Below, in pieces: positions 15,029 through 23,800 of a stretch of 64,000 nucleotides of DNA (position 1 is its first letter; each line of letters starts with the position of its first letter). Under the pieces are notes generated by a model, which was not told where the DNA came from, searched no databases, and was given only the letters and a program-made list of their open reading frames with translations. The position numbers were made by a program, and so were the translations under genes. Source of the stretch: Terriglobia bacterium. GTDB taxonomy: Bacteria > Acidobacteriota > Thermoanaerobaculia > Thermoanaerobaculales > Thermoanaerobaculaceae. The DNA lies in NCBI GenBank assembly GCA_020073245.1, contig JAIQFQ010000006.1:124001-188000 (forward strand), given 5' to 3'.

Positions 15029-15831
15029 CGTCGCCGACCCACCCCGCGCTTGCTCCTCCCGTGAACGGCCTGTTCGACTTCTCCGGCCGGGTGGCGGTCG
15101 TCACAGGCGCCGGGACCGGGCTTGGCGCGGGTATCGCGCGGCGGTTCTCCGAGGCCGGAGCAGCTGTGGCTGTCCACTACCACACCAGCGCGCCCGGTGC
15201 CGAGGCGCTCGTCCGCGCGGTCCAGGCGTGCGGCGGCAAGGCTGTCGCGATCGGTGGCGACCTCACGCGGAAGGCAGAGGCGGAGCGACTGCTGCTCCGG
15301 ACGGTCGAGGCGTTCGGTCGGGTCGACATCCTGATCAACAACAGCGGCCTCTACCCGGAGAGCGACCTGCTCACGATGAGCGAGGCGGGCTGGGATGCCG
15401 TGCTGGAAGGCAACCTGCGGAGCGTGTTCCTCTGCACGCAGGCGGCCGCCCAGAGGATGATCGCGCAGGGAGGCGGCGGGGCGATCGTCAGCATCGCCTC
15501 GATCGAGGGCGCGAACCCCACACCCGGGCACTCGCACTACGGCGCGGCGAAGGCCGCCGTGATCGCTCACGCCCGGGCCGCGGCGCAGGAGCTCGCCTCG
15601 CACGGGATCCGCGTCAACGTCGTGTCGCCCGGACTGATCTGGAGGAAGGGAATCGAAGAGGCATGGCCGGAGGGTGTGCGGCGCTGGCACGCCCGCGCGC
15701 CGCTCGAGCGCATGGGGACGCCGGAGGACGTCGCCGACGCCTGCCTGTTCCTCGCCTCGTCCGGCGCCCGCTGGATAACAGGAGCCAACCTCGTCGTGGA
15801 CGGTGGCGTGCTTGCGGCGAAGGCCTTCTGA
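15025..15831 (+). CDS. Short-chain dehydrogenase/reductase (SDR), FabG-like
   Basis: 268 residues, classical SDR. Cofactor motif VVTGAGTGLGAGIA (near 28-41), ILINNSG, catalytic Ser in SIASIEG, and YGAAKAA with the catalytic Tyr and Lys. The C-terminal ASSGARWITGANLVVDGG is the standard FabG-type ending. It reduces or oxidises a carbonyl/alcohol with NAD(P)H; the substrate cannot be predicted, since many such genes are labelled 3-oxoacyl-ACP reductase without proof. ATG 15025 is chosen for the ATGA overlap with the small upstream ORF; an in-frame GTG at 14950 would add 25 residues of poor character. A cupin gene follows 21 nt after the stop. Confidence 0.9.
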   Translation: MTSPTHPALAPPVNGLFDFSGRVAVVTGAGTGLGAGIARRFSEAGAAVAVHYHTSAPGAEALVRAVQACGGKAVAIGGDLTRKAEAERLLLRTVEAFGRVDILINNSGLYPESDLLTMSEAGWDAVLEGNLRSVFLCTQAAAQRMIAQGGGGAIVSIASIEGANPTPGHSHYGAAKAAVIAHARAAAQELASHGIRVNVVSPGLIWRKGIEEAWPEGVRRWHARAPLERMGTPEDVADACLFLASSGARWITGANLVVDGGVLAAKAF

Positions 15832-15852
15832 CCGCCACTACCGGAGGAAGCC

Positions 15853-16368
15853 ATGAACGTGACCGCCGAGCAGATCATCCGGCACCTCGGCCTCCAGCCG
15901 CTGCCGGGGGAGGGCGGGATGTTCCGCCAGAGCTACGTCGCGGCCGAGCGGATCCCGCACGATGCCCTCCCGTCCCGCTACACGCAGGGGAAGCCACTTT
16001 GCACCGCGATCTACTACCTCCTGACCTCCGCTCCCGACTCGTTCTCGGCGCTGCACCGTCTCCCGACCGACGAGATCTACCACTTCTACGGGGGCGACCC
16101 GGTCGATATGCTGCTCCTGTACCCCGACGGTCATGGCGAATACGTGCGCCTCGGCCCGGAGTTCATGAGCGGCCAGCGCGTGCAGTTCGTGGCGCCGCGC
16201 GACGTGTGGCAGGGCTCCCGCCTCGCACCCGGTGGTAGGTGGGCGCTCATGGGCACGACGATGGCACCCGGCTACACCGATTCGGACTACATCGGAGGGA
16301 GGCGGACGGAGCTGGCGGCGCGCTACCCGCAGCTCGCCGAGGAGATCGAACGCCTCACACGAGTCTGA
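15853..16368 (+). CDS. Cupin-superfamily protein (DUF985)
   Basis: 171 residues. Family features are all visible: EGGMFRQSY near the start, AIYYLLTSAPDSFSALHRLPTDEIYHFYGGDPVDMLLLYPDG, VAPRDVWQGSRL and LMGTTMAPGYTDSDYIGG. DUF985 proteins have a cupin barrel and are mostly uncharacterised; some are predicted sugar epimerase- or isomerase-like. GGAGGAAGCC precedes ATG 15853. It is probably co-transcribed with the SDR. The 250 nt to the next gene, which converges on it from the other strand, contain no ORF I would support. Confidence 0.88.
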   Translation: MNVTAEQIIRHLGLQPLPGEGGMFRQSYVAAERIPHDALPSRYTQGKPLCTAIYYLLTSAPDSFSALHRLPTDEIYHFYGGDPVDMLLLYPDGHGEYVRLGPEFMSGQRVQFVAPRDVWQGSRLAPGGRWALMGTTMAPGYTDSDYIGGRRTELAARYPQLAEEIERLTRV

Positions 16369-16618
16369 CCGAGACCGATGTGCAGGCTCCCCATCGTGGC
16401 GTCGCCGGCGACACGCCGGCCGGGGAAGCCACCCAGGGAAGGGACGGCTGGTTGGCGACAGTCTCAAGAAGTGCGCACGGCGACCCGTCAACAAGCCTCT
16501 GGCGGCCCTCAAGCCGAGGATCCGATGGCAGAAAAAGTCACGATCCCGCTTCGTGGTGGGCGGTAACGGCCGACGCTTTCACCGCTGACGCTGTTGGTGC
16601 GACGTGGGCGCGCCCGGT

Positions 16619-16963
16619 TCAGCTACGTGCCGCCGCGCATGCCTCGCACGGGCAGGCGGCGCGCAGCTGAACCAGGTCGTAGATCCCGTGGTCGTGGCCG
16701 TCTCCCCACGTCACCTGGAGGCCGTAGTTGCCGACGAGGTGCAGGTCGACGGGGACGAACGCTTCCGGCCGAAGCGGTGCGAAGGTCGGGAGTGTCGCCC
16801 GGCCGAAAAGGTGGCGCTCTCCCCTGCATCCGGCGCAGCTGCACGCCTTGCGCAGCGGCGCACCAGGGTAGTAGGACTCGTGGCCGTCGTCCCAGACGAC
16901 GACGACCTCGTCACCGACAACAATGGCCTGCCGCACGCGTATCCGTTCGCTAGGAGACGTCAC
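16619..16963 (-). CDS. DUF971 protein (gamma-butyrobetaine hydroxylase N-terminal-like)
   Basis: About 114 residues. The DUF971 pattern is clear: VVWDDGHESYYPGAPLRKACSCAGC near the N-terminus, then DLHLVGNYGLQVTWGDGHDHGIYDLVQLRAACPCEAC. The CSCAGC and CPCEAC segments could bind zinc, as the matching domain of eukaryotic gamma-butyrobetaine hydroxylase does. Bacterial stand-alone copies often sit near Fe-S or Mrp-type genes and their role is unknown. GTG 16963 is preferred: GGAGG lies 4 nt upstream, inside the end of the kinase gene, which it overlaps by 14 nt. A TTG at 16981 is the alternative. It is translationally coupled to the kinase. Confidence 0.85.
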   Translation of the reverse strand: MTSPSERIRVRQAIVVGDEVVVVWDDGHESYYPGAPLRKACSCAGCRGERHLFGRATLPTFAPLRPEAFVPVDLHLVGNYGLQVTWGDGHDHGIYDLVQLRAACPCEACAAARS

Positions 16964-18782
16964 CGCCCTCCAGTTCGGCAAAGGAATGGAGCAGGCGGTT
17001 CAATTCCACAAGCAACGACTCGGCGCTCGGGTACCGAACGGCCGGATCTTTCTCGCACAGCTTCTGGATGATCGCCCAGAGCGGCATGGGGATCGGGTGG
17101 GCGAGCTGCTCGCGGGCCGGCAGTGGCTGCCGCATGTGCATCTCCAGAACGCGGAACGGGGAGTCCGCGGTGAACGGCACGCCACCCTCGAGCATCTCGA
17201 AGAGAATGATGCCGAGGGCGTAGAGATCCACCCGATGGTCGATGCTCTTCGGGTCGATCATCTCCGGCGCCGCGTAAAGCGGCGTACCGAGGAAGAGGTT
17301 CGAGGTGGTGAGCCCGGGCTGGTCGGTCAGGCGTGCGATCCCGAAGTCCATCACCTTGATCGTGCCGTCGGGGAGCAGCATCACGTTCTCAGGTTTCAGG
17401 TCGCGATGGATCACGCCCTTGGCGTGAGCGTAGTCGAGCGCCTCCGCGATGTCGCGTGTGATCTCGAGCGCCCGCTGGAGCGGCAGGGGGGCGTGTTCTT
17501 TCATCTCCTGCTTGAGGGTGTGCCCCGTGATCAGCTCCATCGCCAGGAACGGGCGGCCCCTGTCCTCACCGGCGGCGAAGATGCGAACGATCCGGGGGTG
17601 GTGCAGTTGCTCGCCGAGTTTCCCCTCGCGCAGGAAACGGGCGATGAACGTCTTGTCGGAGAGGCAGCCCTCGTGCGGGACCTTGACCGCGACGGTCTGG
17701 CCGTCACTCCCCTGCCTGGCGCGGTAGGTCGTCGCCATGCCGCCCCGGCCGAGCACGCTCTGGAGATCGTAGGAGCCGATCTTGGCGCCGGTCTCGACCA
17801 TCGTCTCGCCGTCCTCGTACACCATCGTCGGACCGGCGGTTGCGGCCGGGACGACCGGGCGGCGCCGGCGGCGCACCAGCCACGCGCCCACTCCGACCGC
17901 GAGGATGACTGCCGCGAGCCCCCAGGCGGCCAGAGGCAGGCGCCGCTCCTCCGCACTGGGGTTCGACCCTGCTTGTCGCTCGGGTGTGGTCTTCATGGAC
18001 GGTGAGGCCGTGGTCGTGGGCCGGTCGCTCGGCGGCGCGGCGACGGCGGCCGTCGGCGCGGGGCCGACGGTCGCGGCAGGTCGCGTCGCGTGCGGTCTCG
18101 GTCCACGGGTCGGCGGTGGAGGGTTGGAGGCCAGCGGGACCACCAGCCTCGCGGTGTCGCCCGCGGCCACCGTGACCCGCTCCTCCACAGGACGGTAGCC
18201 GACGGCCTCGGTGCGGACGAGGTGCTCTCCCGGCGTCACAGGGATCGGCCCGAGCGGTGTCGTGCCTGCTGCGGCGCCGTCGAGAAGCACGGTTGCCCCT
18301 GGTGGATCGCTCTGCACGTTGAGCCGACCAACCGCAGGCTCCGGCGCGGCCGTGAGTGCCGGCGGTTTTGACTTCGCCTGAGCTCTCTCCGCCACCTCGG
18401 CCTGGATTCGCTTCCTGAGCGCCTGCAGCTTGGGCAAGGGCGTCACCCTGGCGCTAAATGAAATCTTGAGATGCTCAGCCGCGATGCGGGGTCGCCCCAT
18501 CTCGATCAGGCAGAGCGCCATGTGGTACTGGGGGTCGTACTCGGCGATGGTTTTTCCGGGCACCGTCTGGACATGCTTCTGTGGAATCGGCACGACCTTG
18601 GCCGCGGCCTGCAACTCCTGAAGCGCCTGACCCCACGCCGCCTGGCTCTCGAGTTCGAGGCCGCGGGCGTAATGTTCGTACCAGGGCACCTCGCCGGGGG
18701 CACGGGCGGCGAGGAGAAGGCCGACGATCCAGCCGCCAAGTGTGACGAGCCTTCTCCCCCGACGCATCGCCGGATCCGTCAT
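16950..18782 (-). CDS. Membrane Ser/Thr protein kinase with N-terminal PEGA domain
   Basis: 610 residues. An N-terminal hydrophobic signal/anchor is followed by a TPR-like helical region (about 35-140), a PEGA domain (about 151-218, LNVQSDPPGATVLLDGAAAGTTPLGPIPV pattern), a Pro/Thr-rich linker, a transmembrane helix (about 281-302, LAAWGLAAVILAVGVGAWLV) and a C-terminal Hanks-type kinase (about 335-600). Kinase motifs are intact: LGRGGMATTYRA, AVKVP, VIHRDLKPENV, VMDFGIAR, GTPLYAAPE. The order is the reverse of the common bacterial layout, in which the kinase is N-terminal and the sensor C-terminal. The PEGA/TPR part is predicted extracytoplasmic. It is coupled to the DUF971 gene downstream. 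Confidence 0.92.
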   Translation of the reverse strand: MTDPAMRRGRRLVTLGGWIVGLLLAARAPGEVPWYEHYARGLELESQAAWGQALQELQAAAKVVPIPQKHVQTVPGKTIAEYDPQYHMALCLIEMGRPRIAAEHLKISFSARVTPLPKLQALRKRIQAEVAERAQAKSKPPALTAAPEPAVGRLNVQSDPPGATVLLDGAAAGTTPLGPIPVTPGEHLVRTEAVGYRPVEERVTVAAGDTARLVVPLASNPPPPTRGPRPHATRPAATVGPAPTAAVAAPPSDRPTTTASPSMKTTPERQAGSNPSAEERRLPLAAWGLAAVILAVGVGAWLVRRRRRPVVPAATAGPTMVYEDGETMVETGAKIGSYDLQSVLGRGGMATTYRARQGSDGQTVAVKVPHEGCLSDKTFIARFLREGKLGEQLHHPRIVRIFAAGEDRGRPFLAMELITGHTLKQEMKEHAPLPLQRALEITRDIAEALDYAHAKGVIHRDLKPENVMLLPDGTIKVMDFGIARLTDQPGLTTSNLFLGTPLYAAPEMIDPKSIDHRVDLYALGIILFEMLEGGVPFTADSPFRVLEMHMRQPLPAREQLAHPIPMPLWAIIQKLCEKDPAVRYPSAESLLVELNRLLHSFAELEGGDVS

Positions 18783-19007
18783 CGCCTTCCCCGGCAGAGG
18801 CCGGGTGTGGTGGCTCGAGCGCCTCGCAGCGAGGCGGCGGCCCGGACCGGCCGCGCCGAGACAGGGGGCCGCTCAGCAGATGGCATCGTCTCCGCCCGAG
18901 GAGTCGAGGGTGTCCGGGCGGAAGACAGGCGCTGAACGCAAGCCTGGTGAAGGCTCATTCCCCCGACACCGGCAGCCATCCTGCCCTCCGGAAATTCCCG
19001 GAAAGTG

Positions 19008-19022
19008 TAGCATGCACTGATG
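19008..19022 (+). promoter_or_regulatory. Leaderless-type promoter of thiN
   Basis: TAGCAT (19008-19013), 6-nt gap, ATG 19020. No Shine-Dalgarno is present for this ATG. Confidence 0.55.
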
Positions 19023-19658
19023 CGAGAGACGGTTGTGGTCGCCAACGCACCGTGGCGCTGGCGGCCGGACTTCGTTGCCTTGGTGCGTCGGGCGTGGATG
19101 GTCCTGGCGGCCGACGGCGGCGCCAACCACCTCGCCCGAATCGGGGTGCGGCCCGAGGCGGTGATAGGGGACCTCGACTCGATCCGTCCGGGGGTACGGC
19201 GGTGGATCGGGGAGGAGCGCATGGTGGCGCGCGCCGACCAGAATTCCACGGATCTCCAGAAGACTCTCGCCTATGCCTTCGACGAACGAGGGGCGGAAAG
19301 GGTGACGGTCCTCGCCGCGACCGCCGGCAGGCTCGACCATGCCCTGGAGAACCTCGCCGTGCTCGGGCGCTGGATCGGGCACGGCGAGGTCGAGCTTCGC
19401 GACGACCGGCACCGGATCGTGGCCGTCGCAGGCACCCGCAGCCTGGCGACCACCACGGGCCAGACCGTCTCGCTGATGCCGTTAGGAAAGTGCGCGCGTG
19501 TCTGGACGGCCGGGCTGCGATGGAGCCTCGACGGCGAGCCGCTCGATCTCGCGGGCCGCACGGGGATCTCGAACGTTGCCGACGGAGAACTGATCGAGCT
19601 TCGTGTCGAAGGAGGGACGATCCTCGTGTTTCTCTCCGAGACCGTGCCGGAAGGGTAG
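19020..19658 (+). CDS. thiN: Thiamine pyrophosphokinase
   Basis: 212 residues. Motifs of the family: VLAADGGANHLARIGVRPEAVIGDLDSI (thiamine/ATP site), ADQNSTDLQKTLAYAF, and VLAATAGRLDHALENLAVL; the C-terminal part forms the beta-sandwich with GRTGISNVADGE. It transfers pyrophosphate from ATP to thiamine to give the cofactor TPP. Transcript is probably leaderless. The TAG stop at 19656-19658 forms the first three bases of the TAGAAT -10 box of the next gene, so termination of this reading frame and initiation of the next transcript are fused. Confidence 0.93.
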   Translation: MRETVVVANAPWRWRPDFVALVRRAWMVLAADGGANHLARIGVRPEAVIGDLDSIRPGVRRWIGEERMVARADQNSTDLQKTLAYAFDERGAERVTVLAATAGRLDHALENLAVLGRWIGHGEVELRDDRHRIVAVAGTRSLATTTGQTVSLMPLGKCARVWTAGLRWSLDGEPLDLAGRTGISNVADGELIELRVEGGTILVFLSETVPEG

Positions 19659-19671
19659 AATCGCCGCCGTG
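19656..19671 (+). promoter_or_regulatory. Leaderless-type promoter of the acyltransferase gene, overlapping the thiN stop
   Basis: TAGAAT (19656-19661) includes the thiN stop codon TAG. A 7-nt gap leads to GTG 19669. Confidence 0.6.
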
Positions 19672-20640
19672 CAGTTCAAGATGGCGGGATCCCCCCGCAT
19701 CCTTCAGGCTTTCTACCGCCTCTACTTCGGCTTTTGGATCCCCACCCTCGTGTGGGCGTCCACTCGCTGGCCGCTCGGCCTGATGTACTGGATGGCGCGC
19801 AATCTCGTCATGCTGCCGTTCAACATCGTGCGGCCGAAGTACCTGTGGGCGATCAAGCAGAACTACGCTCGCATCCTTGGCCTTCCGCCCGACCACCCCC
19901 GAGTCAAGCGCGCGGCGTGGCAAATGGGGTACGAGCACGCCTACCACTGGATCGACTTCTTCCGCTGGTCGCAGTTGTCACCGGAAGCGCTGCGCGAAGC
20001 CATCGTAACGATCGAGGGGGAAGAGCATTTCACCGCCGCACACCGCTCGAGGCGGGGCACGCTGCTGCTTACCGCCCACATGGGGAACCCGGAGGTCGGC
20101 GCGATCGGCATGGGCACGCACTTCGAGCCGGTGCACGTCCTGTACTGGCGCGACCGTTTCGCGACCGCCGAGGAGTTCCGTACGCGGGCGCGCCTCCGGG
20201 GCAACGTCCACGGCATCGCGGTGGATGCCTCGCCGTTCTCGGTGGTGCCCGCGCTTCGCGTGCTCGAGGGAGGCGGCATTCTGGCTGCCCACGGCGATCG
20301 CGACTTCAACAACCAGGGATGGCCGGTGCAGTTCTTCGGCGCCGAGGCGAGTTTCCCACCGGGGCCGTTCCTGCTGGCGGCGCGGGCTCGAGCCCTGGTC
20401 GTGCCGACGTTCTTCCTGCTCACCCCGGAGCGGCGCTTCCACGTGATCTACGAGGAGCCGATGGATCTTGACGGGAGCGACGACGTGGAGAACCGTGCCC
20501 GAGCCGGGATGCGGGTCTGGGCGGGAATTCTCGAGCGCCGTATCCGCGAGCACCCCGAGCAGTGGTACTGCTTCTACCCGTTCTGGGGAACTCCGCCCAG
20601 CGGCGAGACCGGCGAGTCAGGACACACAGCCAACTGCTGA
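19669..20640 (+). CDS. Lipid A biosynthesis-type lauroyl/myristoyl acyltransferase (LpxL/HtrB family)
   Basis: 323 residues. A membrane-proximal N-terminus (FWIPTLVWASTRWPLGLMYWMARNLVM) precedes the acyltransferase core. Family motifs: NYARILG, LLLTAHMGNPEVG (HxxxxE-like site; here His-Met-Gly-Asn-Pro-Glu), and AAHGDRDFNNQG for GDRD-type substrate binding; WYCFYPFWG corresponds to the usual closing motif. Such enzymes add secondary acyl chains to lipid A or to other glycolipids, supporting a Gram-negative outer membrane. The last residues (ESGHTANC) and the TGA are written in heptad array D. GTG 19669 is placed by the -10 box 7 nt upstream. Confidence 0.88.
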   Translation: MQFKMAGSPRILQAFYRLYFGFWIPTLVWASTRWPLGLMYWMARNLVMLPFNIVRPKYLWAIKQNYARILGLPPDHPRVKRAAWQMGYEHAYHWIDFFRWSQLSPEALREAIVTIEGEEHFTAAHRSRRGTLLLTAHMGNPEVGAIGMGTHFEPVHVLYWRDRFATAEEFRTRARLRGNVHGIAVDASPFSVVPALRVLEGGGILAAHGDRDFNNQGWPVQFFGAEASFPPGPFLLAARARALVVPTFFLLTPERRFHVIYEEPMDLDGSDDVENRARAGMRVWAGILERRIREHPEQWYCFYPFWGTPPSGETGESGHTANC

Positions 20641-20859
20641 CAGCTCACAGGCAACAGGCACCAACTCACTGTCCACAGTGCACAGTCAACAGTTGACGGT
20701 CAAGAGCTCACGGCTGCCTGTCCTTACGGCTTGTCTCCTGGGTAGACGGTTCGGCGGAAGCTGTTGACCGTCTCTGTGGGTGGCGGAGCCGTTGGCTGTC
20801 AACTGGGTTGGTCGTCGGGGGAGAGCTGTCAACCGTCTCTGTGGACGCTCCTGAGACAG
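20631..20859. repeat. Heptad-repeat array D (NNACAGN family) with inverted right-hand runs
   Basis: The left arm is 13 consecutive 7-mers from 20631 to 20721, for example CAACTGC, TGACAGC, TCACAGG, CAACAGG, CCACAGT, GCACAGT, CAACAGT, TGACGGT, TCACGGC. The right side carries the opposite strand sense in two runs: 20760-20815 (GCTGTTG, ACCGTCT, CTGTGGG and on) and 20825-20859 (GCTGTCA, ACCGTCT, CTGTGGA and on). The two runs share a near-identical 20-mer. The array fills the gap between the acyltransferase and the large membrane protein and includes the acyltransferase stop codon. Confidence 0.88.
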
Positions 20860-20896
20860 CTCCCGTACACCCACACGGGTGCGTACACAGCTTCGA

Positions 20897-23800
20897 GTGC
20901 CGCGTGGAGATGTGATCGTCAGGACGCGTTCCCATCGAGTTGCGACCGGTCTCGTGGTGGCGCTTCTGATGCTCATCTCGGCGGCGGTTGCGGTCCGGCA
21001 GGTGGACGACGGGTTCCAGGCCAGGTACACGGCGCTCGACCTGCAGCGCCCCGAGAGGTTCGTCGCGAACCGATCCGCAGTCGGCTCCAGCGGGATCGGA
21101 CTCCTCCAGTGGAGAGGTGCGGAGCCACTCGTCATCCGGGACGTGTCCATCCGCCAAGGAGATTTGCTCAAGGCCAAGGTCTTCGCGGAGTGCGACCGTG
21201 GGGAACTCGTCCTGCGAGTCGGCTCCGGAGCGACGCTGCGCGCGCCGGCGAAGGCACAGTGGCGGCAGGTCGAGCTGACGCTCGTCGGCGACGGAACTGA
21301 GATTCGCTGGGAAAAGGCGACGCCGCAGCCGTGCCCCGTGCACTTCTCGCGCATGACGATCGCCGGCTTCCACGGCGAAGCGACCGGGCTGCTGGACGCC
21401 CACCTGGTGACTGCCCGAGCCGATACCACGACGGTCAATCGGGATCCGCGGCTGACGGGCTCGGTTGCTCCGCTGCTGGTCTTCGGACTCGTCTGGGTTT
21501 GGGAGGCCCTCGTTGTCGGAGCGTCTCGTCGGCGCTCCCGGCGGATCGCGGTGTTGGCCGCGGGCGTGCCGGTGCTCCTCCTTGTTGCGTTCGAGGTCGC
21601 CGGGGCGGTCAGCGGCTTGTGGCTCGTGATGGTGAGCCGGACACCGCTCGTGCTGTTTTCCGCAGTCGCGGTCGGCGTCGTCGCGGTGAGCGCCGGCGTG
21701 CGGTTCGGGCCTCGGCTTCGCCGGCTTCCCCGCGCGATCGTTGGAGCTGTGCGAGGAGTGGCCCGCGAACCGCGCTCCTCAGGAGCGGAGGAAGACGCCG
21801 CAGCTGCCGCCGACGGCGGCGCCTGGCGTGTGCCGCACCGGGCTGCGCTCGTCTTCGCGGCGGTGGTCGGTGTCCTTCTGGTCCTCTTCGCGGTCGCCGT
21901 CGTCCAGGACTTCCGTGGCCCGATGCTCGGAGGCGGCGACCTCGACCAGTGGCTTCATCAGTCCTACTATTTTGCCCACAACCTGTCGCTCCGGCCGTGG
22001 CCGTGGCTGGATCTGGACAACGACCAGCTCTTCTTCCCGTACGGCGGCTGCAACGTCTTCCAGTCGTGGGTCTTCGAGATGGACGCCTGGATCGCCGTCC
22101 ACACCAGGCTATTCGGGTTGGGACCGTGGCTGCAGACCTACTTCCTTTTCTCAATTCTGGTGACCGCGGTCGGCGCGTTCCTAATCCTCGTTCGGGAGCA
22201 CACGGCGGGGCGTGCCGCGCTGCTCGCCGTCGCGCTCTCATTCGCCGACTATTACGCGATCGCAAAGTTCCCCGTTCACGCGAATATCGCCTGCGTACAC
22301 TGGGCCGTGCTCGGGATTCTTCTCGACGCCGTCATGGTTCGCCGCCACTGTGCCGGACGCCGGTGGTCAGCCCGCCTGGTTGCGCTGCGCGCGCTCGTGC
22401 TCTTCCTGTCGCTCGGGCTCGACCTCGGCTACATCGCCGGCGTGGCACTCACGTCCTTCTTCGTGTCGGCGGGATTCGTCGCCGTCCACGCGCTGGTGGC
22501 GGATCGGGCGGCACCCGGTCGCATACGGGCACGTGTCTCGGCGGCGCGGGACGAACTGGTGGCGAGTCTTCGGGTGCGCCGAACCCAGGTTGTGCTGCTC
22601 GCGGTCGCCGCGGCCATCGCCGGAACGATCTACGGCTCGCTCGTCCTCGAGGTCCGGTCCGCGGCGAGCCGGTTCGACTTTCAAAACGTCTCGATGGGCT
22701 CGTGGTGGGCAAACCCAGCCCGGATGCTCATCCCCGTTCTGCCGTTCTTCAACCCGGTCCGCAACGAGGGCCTGTTCCAGGACAGCCACGAGGCCCTGTT
22801 CGCTGCGAGCCCCGGCGCGTTCTTCGTGCTCGCCGCACTGCTCGGGATCTTGCTGGCCGGGCGCCACCGCCTCGCGACGGTGCCGGCTCTCCTCGTGCTC
22901 GCCCTGTTCCTGACGTTCCACGGTCACGACCGGCCGTGGCTGAGGGTGCTGCCGTGGTTCGCGTTCGCTAGAGTGAGCGGGCGGTTCTCCGCCCTGTACC
23001 CTGCGCTGCTCGTGGGCGTCAGCCTGGCGGTGCCGGATTCCCTGTTTCGGCGGCGCCCGGGGCGGGTCCTGGCGCTGCTTGGGACCGCGCTGCTCGCGGT
23101 CGAGGCCGCCACCGCCTACCACGTGTGTTTCACGAAGCTGAAACGGTATTGGACTCCCGACCGGCAGTTCCTCGCGATGATGGCGACGATCCGGGAGGCG
23201 CCGGGCGCTGCGGTACTCGATTGGCCATTCTGCATTGGCAGCGGTAACGGTGTCGGCACCGGTGAGCTCGGGCGTTTCTACGGCCTCCAGGACGGCATGT
23301 CGAGCCTCCAAGTCTTCCACGGCAAGAAAATCGTGGGCATGACCTTCGGCCGTCTGCACCCGGACCAGCTCCGAGCCTACCGCCTGGCCGGATGGCCGCG
23401 GCTGTTCCTGCCGGACAATCGAAAGTACTACGCCGCTCGGCACCAGCGACGGGATTTCCTGCCTTGGGAGTGGGCGTTCTTCGAAGCGTTCGTGCAGGCC
23501 AACGACTTTACCGGGATCGTGCTGTACACCGACATTCTGCCCCCCGAAACGGTGTCGGGTTTCCACGCGCGCTTCGGCAGCCCCATTGCCGCGGCACGAG
23601 GCGGGCCGTACGGCACGATCGAGTTCATCCCGAAGCGATCCGAGTGGCGAGCGCTCGTCGACCCTGCACGTGGGCGTCGGCTTCGCCTCGAGAAGCGATC
23701 GGTGCCCTGGCCACCCAAGCAGCGGCTGCGGCTGTCCGACCCTCAAGCGGAGGACTACCTGCGCGACGGTTGGGACGGCGACAACACGGAGGGCCACAAG

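Noticed and set aside
14927..15060. A frameshifted longer N-terminus for the SDR (MEPEAVEACV joined to ALAIRLLAAAGLPE)
   Set aside because: Would need a one-base change and leads into a frame that does not continue into the SDR domain; the normal SDR start fits the family.
18821..18835. GCCTCG-CAG-CGAGGC hairpin between the PEGA kinase and thiN
   Set aside because: Short stem in GC-rich DNA with no T-run and no relation to a gene end; likely chance.
20631..20859. Heptad array D considered as a CRISPR array
   Set aside because: Units are 7 nt with no spacers, vary within the unit, and no cas gene is present.
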